Shown: piece after piece, positions 11,741 through 22,421 of the stretch
How positions within the stretch are numbered: the stretch's first letter is position 1
How the letters are laid out: each line of letters begins with the position of its first letter
Source of the DNA: Notospermus geniculatus
Taxonomy: Eukaryota > Nemertea > Pilidiophora > Heteronemertea > Lineidae
Reading direction: 5' to 3'
NCBI GenBank assembly: GCA_002633025.1
Contig: NMRB01000169.1
Span: 478,769-542,768 of the forward strand
Length of the DNA: 64,000 bases
Notes under the pieces: generated by a model
Told to the model about the DNA's origin: nothing
Databases searched by the model: none
What the model saw: the letters and a program-made list of their open reading frames with translations, nothing else
Program-made: the position numbers and the translations under genes

Positions 11741-13210
11741 AACACCTCGGGTCTTTCCGTCATACTTCGGGAAAGCCCCTCGGATGTCATACAGTCATGC
11801 GCGGAGTGATTCTGGACGTGATCGCGTCTCCAAAATTGTTAGGCTGCCGCATCACTCATAACAAGTCGCCATCTCCGCGAACAAAATATAACACCTGCAA
11901 ACCCAGGCTGTCTGAAGGCGTGTTTATCGCTCAAATATCTATAAATTGACATATATTTGATACGCTGTATGTAACCTTGAAAGTGACACTTCAGTAAATG
12001 TGTTTTATTACATATTTTGGTGGTTATGCCGGGCAAGTGAGAAAGTAGCTCTCGCCGCTTACGTATAATATACGTTGTAATGAAAGCCCTCAAATCAATA
12101 CCCGATGAAAAACGCATGGACAGCATTGCATCAGTACACTGTTGACATGACTAAGTACTAAAGTACACAAAATGATCATATACATGTAATGTGTGATTTT
12201 CGTCATTTCAATACTATATTTAGCGAACTATTTCTGAGCGGAAGAACACTCCGCCAGTCTGCGTAATCGGCGCGCCGCATCACATATCCTTCCATTTCAA
12301 TATGGCCGCTTTTGTATGACATTAGAGATTGAAATCTGGCACAGTTTCAAGCTCTAAGTTGAGAATGGAAGAGTAGGGTGTGACTCTCCTCTTTCCTATA
12401 CATTAATGCTTAATGTCGCAGCTTGTCGAGGGAATGTCGCAGACTTTAGATTCGCCCCTTGTCGTGGGAAAAGGTCGCCAGTGGGACACGCCCATAAATG
12501 CAGCTTAAGAGCCAGTCCCGCAAATCCATTCGCCGCTTTACTCATCAACATTCATTCTATCTACCACCCAGGAAATCATCGCACCAATCTAACAAACCGG
12601 AGACAGGGGGCCCTTAGTACTAGAGGTATTCATTTTCTCATGTTAGTGTTATTTGCTGTACTCCGAGGCCGAAAAAAGGCAGATTTAATCACCAATATTG
12701 TAAACAAATAAGACTGACAATGCGTACAGTACTTCAACTATACCAACTGGCAGTGCGTACAGTCGCTCCGACTGACCTAGCGAGAAAATACTGACAATTC
12801 GTACAGGTGTTTTTTTACAAAATGCCTATTTATCTTGCAACAAGGGCGTGTAAAGCAAAGCCTACTATGTACACAGGTGCAGTATTACCTGGGCCAAATA
12901 TGAGTAGAAGTAGAGGCAATTATGTGCTATGTTTCACTCAAAAATTGCAATTTTGCATCAGAACGGGAGCAATATCATGCAAACATGGCCATTGCTTCAC
13001 ACTGCAAAGTCTATGTAAAACGAACCTATGGGGCACTGTGGGCATATTACATAATGTTCACATATCGCAGCAAATCATTGGCTATCCATCTTTCCTTCCG
13101 AGTCTACAAATGATTTTGTGAATGCATCGTCTGCTATCAGCTCAGGACCGGATATTCTGACAATGCGTACAGTAAAATTTGAATCACCAGCGTGTTCTCG
13201 GTCCAGGGTT
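11741..13210. other. No gene seen
   Basis: No recognised exon. A short 'gcgtacag' word repeats at about 12722, 12751 and 13163. ORFs of 60-105 residues here show no domain features. Confidence 0.4.
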
Positions 13211-13214
13211 TTCG

Positions 13215-13318
13215 AATAACCTTCTCCTGTCCGAACAAAATTCACCAATTGTTCGGGGAAAAAGTTAGCGTCCCGATTGACCGAAATCCAGTTTAAGCCA
13301 AGGGTGAGCAACCGGGCA
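13215..13318. repeat. Dispersed repeat matching 8800-8895
   Basis: It shares 'gcgtcccgatt', 'ccgaaatccag' and 'ttaagccaagg' with 8800-8895, and ends in 'aaccgggcatta'. That ending is the left half of a minisatellite unit interrupted by the MITE that follows. Confidence 0.6.
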
Positions 13319-14446
13319 TTAAGGGCGGCGCACACGTGTGACTAAAATGGGGGCGACTACCGATGCGGCTACGTCGCATGCGATAATTACCTTTGAGGTC
13401 GATCAGTGATGTCATCCACGACATCACTGATCTTCCAAGGAAGCATTTGTCGCAAACGAGTCAACAAAAACTAAAATGAAATGGTCCATGGACCACGTGC
13501 TCACCTGTTGGACATAATACTTATAGTGTAATGACAGAGGGAGGTACATATCAGTTGTGATGAGCAATCTGGGTCAAGTATTTCCCGAGTTACAGGACTT
13601 TGATGATTTTGGGGTTATGCCACCTGGTGGCCATATTGGACGTCCAATCGGGCCGAAGTTTTATGTCCACATATAGATTATCTAGAGGGAGCCACATATC
13701 AAATTTGCGCACTCTGCGTCACGTCATTCCGGACTTATAGCACTTTGATGATTTTCGGGTTATGCAACCTGGCGGCCATATTGGAAGTCAAATCAGGCCG
13801 AAATTTGATGAGCACGTAAAGGTCATCTAGAGGGAGGTACATATCATGTTTGGGCACTCCGGATCAAGCCGTTTCTGAGTTATAGCACTCAGATGATTTT
13901 CAGGTTGCGCCACCTGGCGGCCATATTGGATGTCCCATCGCACCGAAACTCGTTTTTTAAGGTACCCCTCTAATACATGTTTATGCAAGATATGAAGTCG
14001 TTCAGTGAAATAATGGCGAACTGTGGCAGGTTCGTTACTTTTGTACAAATTTGACCTCTGTGACCTTGAAAAGTAGGTCAAATCAAAAACCCGTTGTATC
14101 CTCATTAAATACACCTGTGATAAAAATTTGGAGATGATCCAGTCATTAGTTCAGGCGTTATTGCACGTTTTGTGTTTTGGTTTTGGCCATCTGGTGGCCA
14201 AGCCAAGAATTGAATCGGACCGAAACTTCGTGTCATAGGTCATCTGACCTAGGGGTATAAAGTTTCGGGTCAGTAACCCCAGCGGTTACGAAACGTCCCT
14301 GCTAACGGACGACGACGACGGACACCGCATGACGACAAAAGTTCACATGTGAGCTAAAAACTAAAAATATGTTCAGTCGCTGATGTGGTCGCAAGGCCGG
14401 TCGCCTAGAAAATCGCTCGAAAAATCGCAAGTGTGCGCCGCCCTTT
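13319..14446. mobile_element. MITE inserted in the GT92-like 3' end, itself interrupted
   Basis: The ends are AGGGCGGCGCACAC on the left and GTGTGCGCCGCCCT on the right, with TA/TTA on both sides. Removing it restores a minisatellite-type junction (aaccgggcatta, then gtcacatgagacc). Its right end supplies the stop codon of the open frame 14445-15425. A complete relative without an insertion is at 47712-48292. This copy is split by a second element at 13477-14355. Confidence 0.8.
13477..14355 (+). mobile_element. 879-bp repeat with 11-bp target-site duplication
   Basis: The sequence AAAAACTAAAA occurs at 13466-13476 and exactly again at 14356-14366, bracketing the insert. The insert starts 'tgaaatggtccatggacc' and ends with a small hairpin (ttcacatgtgagct). 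It carries internal ~210-240-bp units with 'cacctggcggccatattgga', like the longer copy at 6111-7484. It lies inside the MITE 13319-14446, so it is the youngest layer. There are no long terminal inverted repeats and no coding sequence. Confidence 0.85.
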
Positions 14447-15425
14447 AGTCACATGAGACCTTCCATTCATGTTGATGTTGATCTAAAAGCAATTGGTAGT
14501 ACTTTGACTTTCTACCTCTTAGCATATCATACTGGACCAAGCCACCGTAGGAATTCGCTACTTGGTGATAATACCATGTAAAAACTCCATTGATAAGCTG
14601 TCCTCGTTGGAAACTATGGTAGGGTAATGGCCCACAGATCGAAATCTTGAAGAGTAGGCTGATTTTCCCTCTTTGACAGCGAAGAAATAGAAATATATCA
14701 TTTGATTGATCCCATACATCTAGCCTATTGTTCTGAAAAAATGTTTTCGATTCTGCCCCAACAAGAAAGGGATACTTCTTTTTGTAGCCAGATGCTTTAG
14801 TGAAGACATATCGAGTTTTCTTTCTACCATATGAAGACATTAAAACCAAACCCTCTCTCAGGAGCAGGTACGTCCCTCCCCGACTGGAGTCTAAGCATGT
14901 TTCATTAACCAATAATAATCGCAGGCGAAGATGTTCAAACAGAGTATCAAACATATATAAACGTGCCTTTTTACCATAGGGGTGATATGACAATAAAGCA
15001 AATGCTTTATTAGGCCCAGTTCGGTTCGTTCCAAGAATCAACTTTTGATATGCTTGTTTCGCCAGGTTTGCGGGCAGAAGAATTGTTGCTACCACCTTTC
15101 CGTGTATATTGGAAGCAATCCACGAAGATGTTTTCTCCCTAACAGTGAAATTCCTACATTTCGCAATAATTCGATCTCCACTGAGGCTAGGATAGCTAAC
15201 CATGCCCTTCATTTTAAACTCCCAACGGTGTTGGTATTCTAATCCTCCGTTAAATGACAGTTCAACTCCGTAGAAAAAGTAGGTAAGAAAAGCCCTTGAA
15301 ATGATAATGAAAATGTTGTCCACACAACACAAAGCCCATTCTCTTATAGTAGTTACCTCTCGAGGCACTCTGACCAACCAGGGTCCTGAATCTCCCTTGT
15401 TATCTACCGAGGAAGAACCCGTCAA
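14445..15425 (-). pseudogene. Partial GT92-like glycosyltransferase-type frame
   Basis: This is an uninterrupted minus-strand frame of about 326 residues, the longest in the window. It has no ATG at its beginning: the first codon counted is TTG and the frame stays open to a stop near 15473, within a repeat. So the 5' part is missing or in another exon. A hydrophobic stretch (NIFIIISRAFLTYFF) lies near residues 38-52. N-glycosylation sequons (NFT, NRT, NET) fit a secretory-pathway protein. Near the C-terminus come ICGPLPYHSF, GVFTWYYHQVANSYGG and QYDMLRG, reminiscent of the start of a GT92 (DUF23) glycosyltransferase domain (C-x-x-PL followed by a WxxYH...G...YD stretch). The catalytic remainder is absent. 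The stop codon comes from the end of the MITE at 13319-14446, so this copy is truncated by a transposon. The intact frame suggests recent decay or an exon of a functional gene. Family assignment is tentative. Confidence 0.55.
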
Positions 15426-15433
15426 CGATATTA

Positions 15434-16708
15434 AAAGCCCGTTTCCACTATAATAGAGAGGTTAAGATCTTGAACGCGAACGACAAACGTGAACGGGAAT
15501 GACGTCATTGTCGTTCCCGTGAAAAATTCGCGTATATCTGGTTAAGAAGTGAATTAACCAGGAACGTGAACGCCATCTATTGTTTAAGTAATTGGGCATG
15601 CATTGTACGTGTGTCGCGAACAATGGTAGTTTATATTGGTACCATCTCCGACGCTGAGGTCAGACGGTTTCATCTTACTGACTCTACCACCTGCAGGTCC
15701 GGACTATTTCAGCGGAGGATCGTATATATAGGTCACAGTTGTTTCCAGTAATGCAAATGGAACTGAAGTATTTCATGGTTTTATCCACAAACGAAACCCA
15801 TGCGACCCAATTTAATTCTCGTTCGTATGCCACGTTCAAACGACAAATCGCCTGTTTCTGCGTTCACCTCTTCCGAGAACGCAATCGGGTGGCGAGAAGC
15901 AGTGACGCAATGCCAGCCTTTATTGGCCACGGTTAGTAGTTATGCAATGGGAACAATAGCCCTGTTTACACTACATAAAAACCCGCGTCTCACCCGGACT
16001 TTTTCTGTCTACACCTGTTAAAAGCGCGGGTCTAAGAGACCCGGGGATGAAAAGTCCGGGCTTTTTGAGCCCTCCGATTTCGAAGGGTTTTTGGAGGGCT
16101 TAATTGAGACCCGCGTCTCCTGCGGGTTTTTTAAGTAGTGTAGACGCAATAGACCCGGGCTTTATCTAGTTCTTGAACACCGCGACAGGCGGCGTGTCTT
16201 GTGGGCATGCGCGGTAAACATCCAGCACTCCAATTTGGCGCCTCCTGTTCGTGAAGAGTACGCTCCAGCAGCGACCCTATCGCCGGGCGTAGCAATTAAA
16301 GTTCAGCTAGATTTTGGTAGTGTAGACGCTCGCCGGGTCTCAGGCGGGTTTTTTCCAGGCCCGGGCTTGACACGGGCTCAAAAAGCCCGGGGGTTTCTAT
16401 GTAGTGTAACCACAGCTAGTGTTGCTGGCATAATTGAGTATGGCCGAACTCACCCCTCTACAAACATTACATCATGCCTATTGGATTGATTCCTTGAATA
16501 TGGGGTTCACAGCCAAGACCTCCATAAGAAGATCTGTCTAGGCTATTCATTCGGATCACCTGAGCTCAACACCTCCTTCAGGACAATAGATTTAGGAAGA
16601 GGAATTCCTGTACAAGAAACGGCGTTCAAACGCGAATGGGTTTGTCACGTGGCTGCCTACTGACGTCACTCGCGTTCATGTTTGTCGTTCGCGTTCAGGA
16701 TCTTAACC
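15434..16708. mobile_element. Large foldback element with nested insertion
   Basis: The left arm (about 15434-15495) contains 'ggttaagatcttgaacgcg' and 'aacgacaaacgtgaacg'. Its complement is at about 16670-16708 (gtttgtcgttcgcgttcagg, atcttaacctc). Between the arms lies the separate MITE 15959-16416. The right arm runs straight into another MITE at 16712-16884 that shares the 'cccgtttccactata' end motif. Confidence 0.65.
15959..16416. mobile_element. MITE with GCCCTGTTTACACTAC ends
   Basis: TA occurs at 15957-15958 and 16417-16418. The left end reads GCCCTGTTTACACTACA and the right end is its near-complement (tgtagtgtaaccacagc). The interior is rich in 'cccggg' and 'gggtct' words. The same family is at 39064-39641, and right-end-only pieces lie at 37310-37396 and 38302-38400. 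Confidence 0.75.
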
Positions 16709-16711
16709 TCA

Positions 16712-16884
16712 CTAATAGCGGATTCCGCGGCGGTTTCCGGCGAGCGGTGCGGTTTTCACAGGGCTTTGGATAATCCTTCGATGGTTTAACAATACAATGG
16801 CCTTTTGATTATACCAATGCCTGTGAAAACCGCCCCGCTCGCCGCAAGACGCGGCAGAATCCGCTATAGTGGAAACGGGCCTTT
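16712..16884. mobile_element. 173-bp palindromic MITE
   Basis: The arms read 'tagcggattccgcggcgg' and its complement near 16855-16870, with internal 'gcggttttcacagg' and 'cctgtgaaaaccgc'. The outer end is 'ctatagtggaaacgggccttt'. No coding content. Confidence 0.7.
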
Positions 16885-16947
16885 ATTCGAATATTCGCGA
16901 TGCCTCTGAACGCGACGCGATCATTCAGTCGCATCGTGTAGCTTATT

Positions 16948-17093
16948 AAGGGTGGGTATACACTACACGCGATTCGCCCAACGCATGCGATGGTTCTTTG
17001 CTATTTCATGCCGCAATGCCTCCCAAACAAAAGCAATTCGCGTGCGATTCCAAATCGCTTGGCGAATCGCTTCTAGTGTGCACCCACCCTAAA
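16948..17093. mobile_element. ~145-bp palindromic MITE
   Basis: The arms read 'gggtgggtatacactacacg' and 'tctagtgtgcacccaccc', with inner 'gcgattcgcc' and 'ggcgaatcgc'. TAA-like flanks are present on both sides. It abuts the next MITE directly. Confidence 0.7.
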
Positions 17094-17271
17094 GGCCTGT
17101 ATTCACTACAACGGTTTCCGGTGCGGTTTGCGGCGCGGGCGCGATTTTCACAGGCATTGGGACAATTAACACGCCATGTATTGTTAAACCATCGAAGGAT
17201 TATCCAAAACCCTGTGAAAAAATCCCGGCGCGGCAAACCGCAGCGGTAACCCGGACTAGTGGATACAGGCC
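17094..17271. mobile_element. ~178-bp palindromic MITE
   Basis: The ends are 'aaggcctgtattcactac' and 'ctagtggatacaggcctt'. The inner pair is 'gcgattttcacagg' and 'cctgtgaaaaaatc'. It resembles the element at 16712-16884 in its interior, and its end motif recurs at 18345. Confidence 0.7.
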
Positions 17272-17275
17272 TTAA

Positions 17276-18340
17276 TGCTGAACTGCATGCATAAAACGAG
17301 GGCCTATCACGTTAAAAAAAAACGCCCGCGCCGCAGCGCGGGCAGTACCCGAAATAACCTGGGACATCTGCCATGTTTTAGTGGGACTCCAAACATGATA
17401 GAGCACCCAAGCATGTAGGTGGCAGCACCTTATTTGCGTCGGTATGTACAGGCTATACAGACAGTACACGCCCATGGCATGAAATGGCGGAAGAGCTGCA
17501 ACAAAACAAATATTTGAGAAGCTTGTTATACGTCTACGCCTAACAGACTATCATACACCCAAAAATTAGCCTACAGCATTCAATTGCCAGATGTTTCATT
17601 CACTTATCGGGCCACGCCTATCCATACTAGGCCTCCGGAACATGCACACACTGAGCTAAGGGTCGAAGAAAAACAACCTAATTTAGGCCTAGCAAATATG
17701 CCATGAGAACCGAGGCCGAAATGAAAAAAGACGGAAAACAGTAATATGAATGAATGCTCACCTGATACACATCCTGACAGTCAGAAGTAGCCGACAGCGG
17801 AACATTTTGTTCACTAGTATTCCTCGTCACCGAATGTTGACGTGTGCCTTTCCTGTAGCCTCGGTCATATGATCAATACTCGATGAACGGACAATAGGCC
17901 TACATAGGCATTTTATACCTCATTGTGAAACCTGGAAACGACTATACCCCAATACGCAATAACTTCGCCGAGAAAAAGGACTCGAATAAGCACAGCGGAC
18001 CGCTGGTCTAGTGGAAAACGCGCCGGTCTTCCAAGCCGAAACTTGGAGGTTCGAATCCGGATCCGGGCTATTCCTTTTTTCATTTGAATACTTTTTCAGT
18101 AGGGTATTTCGCTTTTCTAACATGTAGACCCACAGGCACATGCACTTACAGCGTTGATCACTTGCTGGTGGTCAGGACGCAAATAAGGTGCTGCCACCTA
18201 CATGCTTCGGTACTCTATCATGTTCGGAGTCCCACTAAAACATGGCGGATGTCCCAGGTTATTTCAGGTACTGCCCGCGCTGTGGTGCGGGCGTTTTTTA
18301 AAAACGTGCGAGACCCTGGTTTTATGCATGCAGTTCAGCT
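17276..18340. mobile_element. 1065-bp TTAA-flanked foldback with internal tRNA-like unit
   Basis: TTAA occurs at 17272-17275 and 18341-18344. The inverted ends (tgctgaactgcatgcataaa and its complement) extend about 160 bp, covering 17276-17440 and 18174-18340. The interior carries a Pol III-type tRNA-like segment at 18000-18072. No transposase is visible. The TTAA duplication suggests piggyBac-type mobilisation. Confidence 0.75.
18000..18072 (+). tRNA. tRNA-like sequence, Gly(TCC)-like, probably not functional
   Basis: An A-box-like TGGTCTAGTGG and a perfect B box GGTTCGAATCC are about 35 bp apart. The anticodon arm (cggt-cttccaa-gccg) would give TCC. A T-run follows at 18072-18079. The T-stem and acceptor stem do not pair well, so I read it as a tRNA-derived module inside the foldback element and not a working tRNA gene. 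Confidence 0.5.
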
Positions 18341-18344
18341 TTAA

Positions 18345-18790
18345 AGGCCTGTATCCACTAGACCGGTTTCCGTCGCTGTTGCCGCACCGGTTTCCCGCGC
18401 CGGGATCCGCATCAAATGCTTTAATAGATTTCCCATTATGTCTTTCCACTTAAGCGATCCGGCAAAAATGATGTAATCTCCGCTGCGAGGCTACGGGAAC
18501 GGGGAAAATCAGATTGCAAAAAAGGCATTCAGTGCGGGAACCCGCACCGGTTGGTTCTGATGAAATTATACAATTTCAATAAACTACTGGCTCAAGGATT
18601 CTGTTTCTTTATGTATTATCGCTTCAATGCCATATGAAGCTGTGCTCTACATGTTTTTCTCCATTTGAACCTGTATTTGGCGAGAAACATGCCAGACTTT
18701 ATAGAGCGACTCATTTGCGGTTAATCGTACAAGTGGAAACCCCTTTCCGTAATTCCCGCCGCTACGGAATCCGTCGCGGTAAACCGCACG
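18345..18790. repeat. Degenerate MITE remnant
   Basis: The left end 'aaaggcctgtatccacta' matches the end motif of 17094-17271. Inside are 'gcaccggtttcccgc' and, in inverse orientation, 'gcgggaacccgcaccgg'. The right end is not clear. Confidence 0.45.
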
Positions 18791-19216
18791 GGAATCGCAA
18801 TGCGACGACCGACGCGCGACCTAGCGTTCGACGCCGATCCCGTCGTGCGATTTTGTCCACATCCAATCGCGGGAGTGTGTCAGAATGCTCTCGCGATAAT
18901 TTTTAGTTGTGCGAGTCATTACGTAACAACGGCGTAACCTATTTTCAACTCGAAAATACCGCCGCGGTATTGAATTCAGTGCCTTTGGATGCATAAACAT
19001 GAGCCTAGTTGATCCCATGACCACAACACTCTTCATTCATTGGTAGGTCGCCGCGATCAGACGCAGAGTTCAAATTGGTTGAACTCTTGAAAATCGCACG
19101 CCGAGGAGTCGTGCGACCTGACACCGATGACAATCGCAGAGGAACGCTGAATGAACGTATGAATCAACACGACTTTGTCGGCGTCCAGATTTTGATCGTG
19201 CGTCGAAGTATGAATT
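18791..19216. repeat. Partial copy of the CGACGC-rich MITE family
   Basis: It contains 'gaccgacgcgcgacctagcg' and 'cgtcgtgcgattttgtcc', matching the element at 19217-19452, then diverges. It ends with 'cgtcgaagtatgaattgagc'. It is a diverged or interrupted copy. Confidence 0.55.
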
Positions 19217-19456
19217 GAGCTTAAAGCCTTGTTTATACTTCGACGCACGACCATCGCCGGCGACCGACGCGCGATCTTGCGTTCGACGCCGACCCCATCG
19301 TGCGATTTGGTCGGCATCCAATCGCGAGGCTGTAATTACTTGAGTAATTTCATAACGGGTCGCCGTCTCTAAAGTACGCTGGACTGTGAATCAATTCTGC
19401 GAAGTCGGGCGTGCGTCAGACGCCGATTGACTTGCGTCGAAGTATAAACTAGGCTT
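19217..19456. mobile_element. ~240-bp MITE, TTAAGCC..CGACGC ends
   Basis: The ends read 'agccttgtttatacttcgac' and 'gtcgaagtataaactaggct', with TTAA on both sides. A second full copy in the opposite orientation is at 28506-28756 and a diverged one is at 18791-19216. Confidence 0.75.
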
Positions 19457-20153
19457 AAGCCAGGCGCACACTGCCCTTGCGGCCTGCGATTTTTGACGGG
19501 TGTAACGTCGATCAGTGTTCCCCGTATTTCTGTGTTTTTCCTATTATTTCCCTCCTGACGGATTAAGCGGCAACTAACCCAACAATAACCATTCTAGGCC
19601 GCGTCTATTGTTGGGGAACACTGAGCTACAGAAACACTCACAGATGTTACACCTGGTCTCTTGTTGGGGAACACTGAACTACAGAAACACTCACCGACTT
19701 TACACTGGCGCCTGATTCGCCGGCGTCGTTTACAAACGACGCCGTCCTGAATATGGTTGCGTCGTGGTGTGCGGATGAACTTGCAATGATATCGATCTAT
19801 ACGGAAAGATGCTACCGAAACTCTCCGGAAACAGCCGATAATGACGTCATTTTAAAATCATGTGACGTCAGGAAGGGATTACATTGGTCGACTGCCCCAA
19901 GATACGGCGGGAGGCTCCGGTGAACCCCGCACACTGCTTGCGGTGGAGGACGCCGGCGAATCCGACGCCGACAAATATCAAATCAGTTTGATTCCTGCAA
20001 AAGTGCAATCATGGCTGCAGCATGGATCGCCGGCAAAAAAATCGTTGCGATATGGTAACGGCGTTCTCCGCACACACCAACACTTGCGGCACTGCGATTC
20101 TTGACGCCGGTCAAAAATCGCATGCCGTAAGGGCAGTGTGCGCCTGGCTTTAA
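19453..20153. mobile_element. ~700-bp MITE with nested repeat
   Basis: The ends are 'aagccaggcgcacactgccc' and 'gggcagtgtgcgcctggctt'. A separate repeat at about 19505-19700 contains two 'gttggggaacactga' words. It matches, in reverse, 46375-46515. No coding sequence. Confidence 0.7.
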
Positions 20154-20985
20154 TGCTGATGTCAGGTCGCAGCTACGATTGCTCTTGCGCTTCGTGATCT
20201 TTATTGGTGATGTCAGGTCGACCTTGCGAAGGCACAAAAACAGGCGGCGACTGACTCCGGATCACTTTGGCCTCTTGAGGCACGACCGCCTGGAACAAAT
20301 CAGTCGCCGATACGACGTGACATTACTGCAGTTGCGATGCAGCTGCGACTGTTGGCATCTCTCTCAATAACGCTGAAACATGCCTTTACAAAATTCCTTC
20401 TGTCAAATGCGGCTTTCAACGGAATTTTTAGACGCTGATACCATAAGATAGCCAGGAAAATTTTGGACCTATTTTTCAACCCCAATGTTTTGGAGATATT
20501 CAAGAAAATCTGCTGTCCATTTATTTTTGGCCATGAGTGTACATAAAAACACGACGAATTAACATGAAAATTGCTGTGCGCGTATACTTTCAGCTAAACT
20601 ATTAACACGTTGTTATCATTTTTAATCGTGACATATTCGTTGGAATCTGAAAGGTAGTCGTTGCCTCGAAGAAAAACAAATGCTAGGCCTGGTGACACAA
20701 AGTTTTGATCCCGCTATACGCGTGCAACACTTCGAAATCTACAGGGGTTGGTGTGTATTGCCACCGAGTCAAAAGTACAGTCACTTTTTCTGATGTAATT
20801 TGCAAAAGATTGACGTACCCTTGTCCCGGATCATTTGCTATGAACGAAAGTAAATGTACATGTACATGTACGTGCATATTCATGTGTGCAAAAGCATGTC
20901 ACTGGTTCAACAATGCACAGTCGTGCACGTAGAATTCTGCAGACGAACGAACACCATATACGTAGCCTACACGTCATGTGGGATG
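20154..20985. other. No gene seen
   Basis: A short alternating 'acatgtacatgta' run is at about 20855-20875. ORFs here have no recognisable features. Confidence 0.4.
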
Positions 20986-20997
20986 ATTTAAGCCCCC

Positions 20998-21186
20998 GTC
21001 ACATATCCACTCCGGGGCCCGTACGGCGAGTAAAAACAGATATTTTGGTCAGTTTGATTCAGTCTAATTTCCGTTTACCTATTGAGGTGATTTCGGCATA
21101 ATTCATCTTAGATCCGTGTTTCAGTATCTAAAATCCACGGCTGGGTGGGGAAAATCGTACGGGGCCCGGTGGATTTGTCACCTGCA
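20998..21186. mobile_element. ~190-bp MITE, relative of 61934-62150
   Basis: The ends 'cacatatccactccggggcc' and 'ggggcccggtggatttgtca' are inverted copies of each other. The whole element matches 61934-62150 in reverse orientation, including 'aattcatcttagatccgtgt'. Confidence 0.7.
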
Positions 21187-21715
21187 GGGGACCTCGACAT
21201 CTGTAAATCCAAAACTTATGAAGCCAAGGCCTTTATTCCCTGAATCTGGCCAATTTTATGATCTGACAGCACAAAACGTCACTTCGAGAACCCTGTCGCC
21301 ATCAGGCTGTTATACGGCTAAAGACGTTCACCTTTCCTAACAATCGACAGCTAGTATGAGTAAGCTGTCGGGTGAGAAGAGATTTTCCATCAGTGCATAG
21401 TCACCTTTTTCACTCGATGCCTTTCGTTTCTTCCAGCGCCATTCGTGTTCCTGCAGGATGACCAATCCGAGTACGAGAAAAGTGTGCACTTCTTCCCCTT
21501 CATTGTGAATGAGACACTGCGCCAATCAGCAGCCCCGAATGCTGAGCACTCCAACTCCGATCGCATCAACCCAGTTTTGAAATAAGAGTCCAATGTGGTT
21601 TGTGGCTTTAGCACGCTGATAAATATGACACCATCCATTCTGAGATATTCAGAGCGTTGTCAACAAGATGACATTGTAAATGTCGTATGGTTCCCGATGT
21701 ACAGGTGCTTCTTCC
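21187..21715. other. No gene seen
   Basis: No exon, RNA gene or structured repeat that I can support. Confidence 0.4.
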
Positions 21716-21717
21716 GG

Positions 21718-21815
21718 TACATGAATGGTACATTGATAGAGATCAAGATACGTTGATAGAGATCAGATACATTGATGGAGATCAGGATACATTGACAGAG
21801 ATCAGGGTACATTGA
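21718..21815 (+). repeat. ~21-23-bp tandem repeat
   Basis: The unit 'acattgatagagatcagg' recurs four to five times with small changes. It also produces a repetitive ORF on the opposite strand that I do not consider coding. Confidence 0.7.
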
Positions 21816-21909
21816 CTGATGGATTACGATGAGGCCCATAGAACTTGATCTCATGCCAATGACTCATCCCGTAATTGACCTTGACCTTGACCTTGATCTT
21901 GATATCTGA

Positions 21910-22032
21910 TGGTTGTAGGACAAAATGTATCCGGACAATTGGTACTGTACAAAAGGTACCCGGACAAAATGTACCTAGGACAAAAGGTACCCGGACAAAT
22001 GGTACACTTTGTCCTAGGTACGTTTTGTCCTA
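21910..22032. repeat. GGACAAAAGGTACC tandem/inverted repeat
   Basis: Words of the type 'ggacaaaaggtacc' repeat about six times, and then appear inverted ('ggtacactttgtcc', 'ggtacgttttgtcc'). This gives a foldback end. Confidence 0.7.
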
Positions 22033-22138
22033 TCGCCATATCTGATCATCAAGGTCATAGCATAATCGAAATGGGCATTCTCAATAACCTAAGTACATGT
22101 ATGTCTGATATCATGCCTCTACCTCTAACACAGGCAGA

Positions 22139-22421
22139 NNNNNNNNNNNNNNNNNNNNNNNNNNNNNNNNNNNNNNNNNNNNNNNNNNNNNNNNNNNNNN
22201 NNNNNNNNNNNNNNNNNNNNNNNNNNNNNNNNNNNNNNNNNNNNNNNNNNNNNNNNNNNNNNNNNNNNNNNNNNNNNNNNNNNNNNNNNNNNNNNNNNNN
22301 NNNNNNNNNNNNNNNNNNNNNNNNNNNNNNNNNNNNNNNNNNNNNNNNNNNNNNNNNNNNNNNNNNNNNNNNNNNNNNNNNNNNNNNNNNNNNNNNNNNN
22401 NNNNNNNNNNNNNNNNNNNNN
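22139..22421. other. Assembly gap (283 Ns)
   Basis: The bases are unknown. Reading frames crossing it are meaningless. Confidence 0.99.

Noticed and set aside
18000-18072. Functional tRNA-Gly gene
   Set aside because: The acceptor and T stems do not pair properly, and it sits inside a foldback element.
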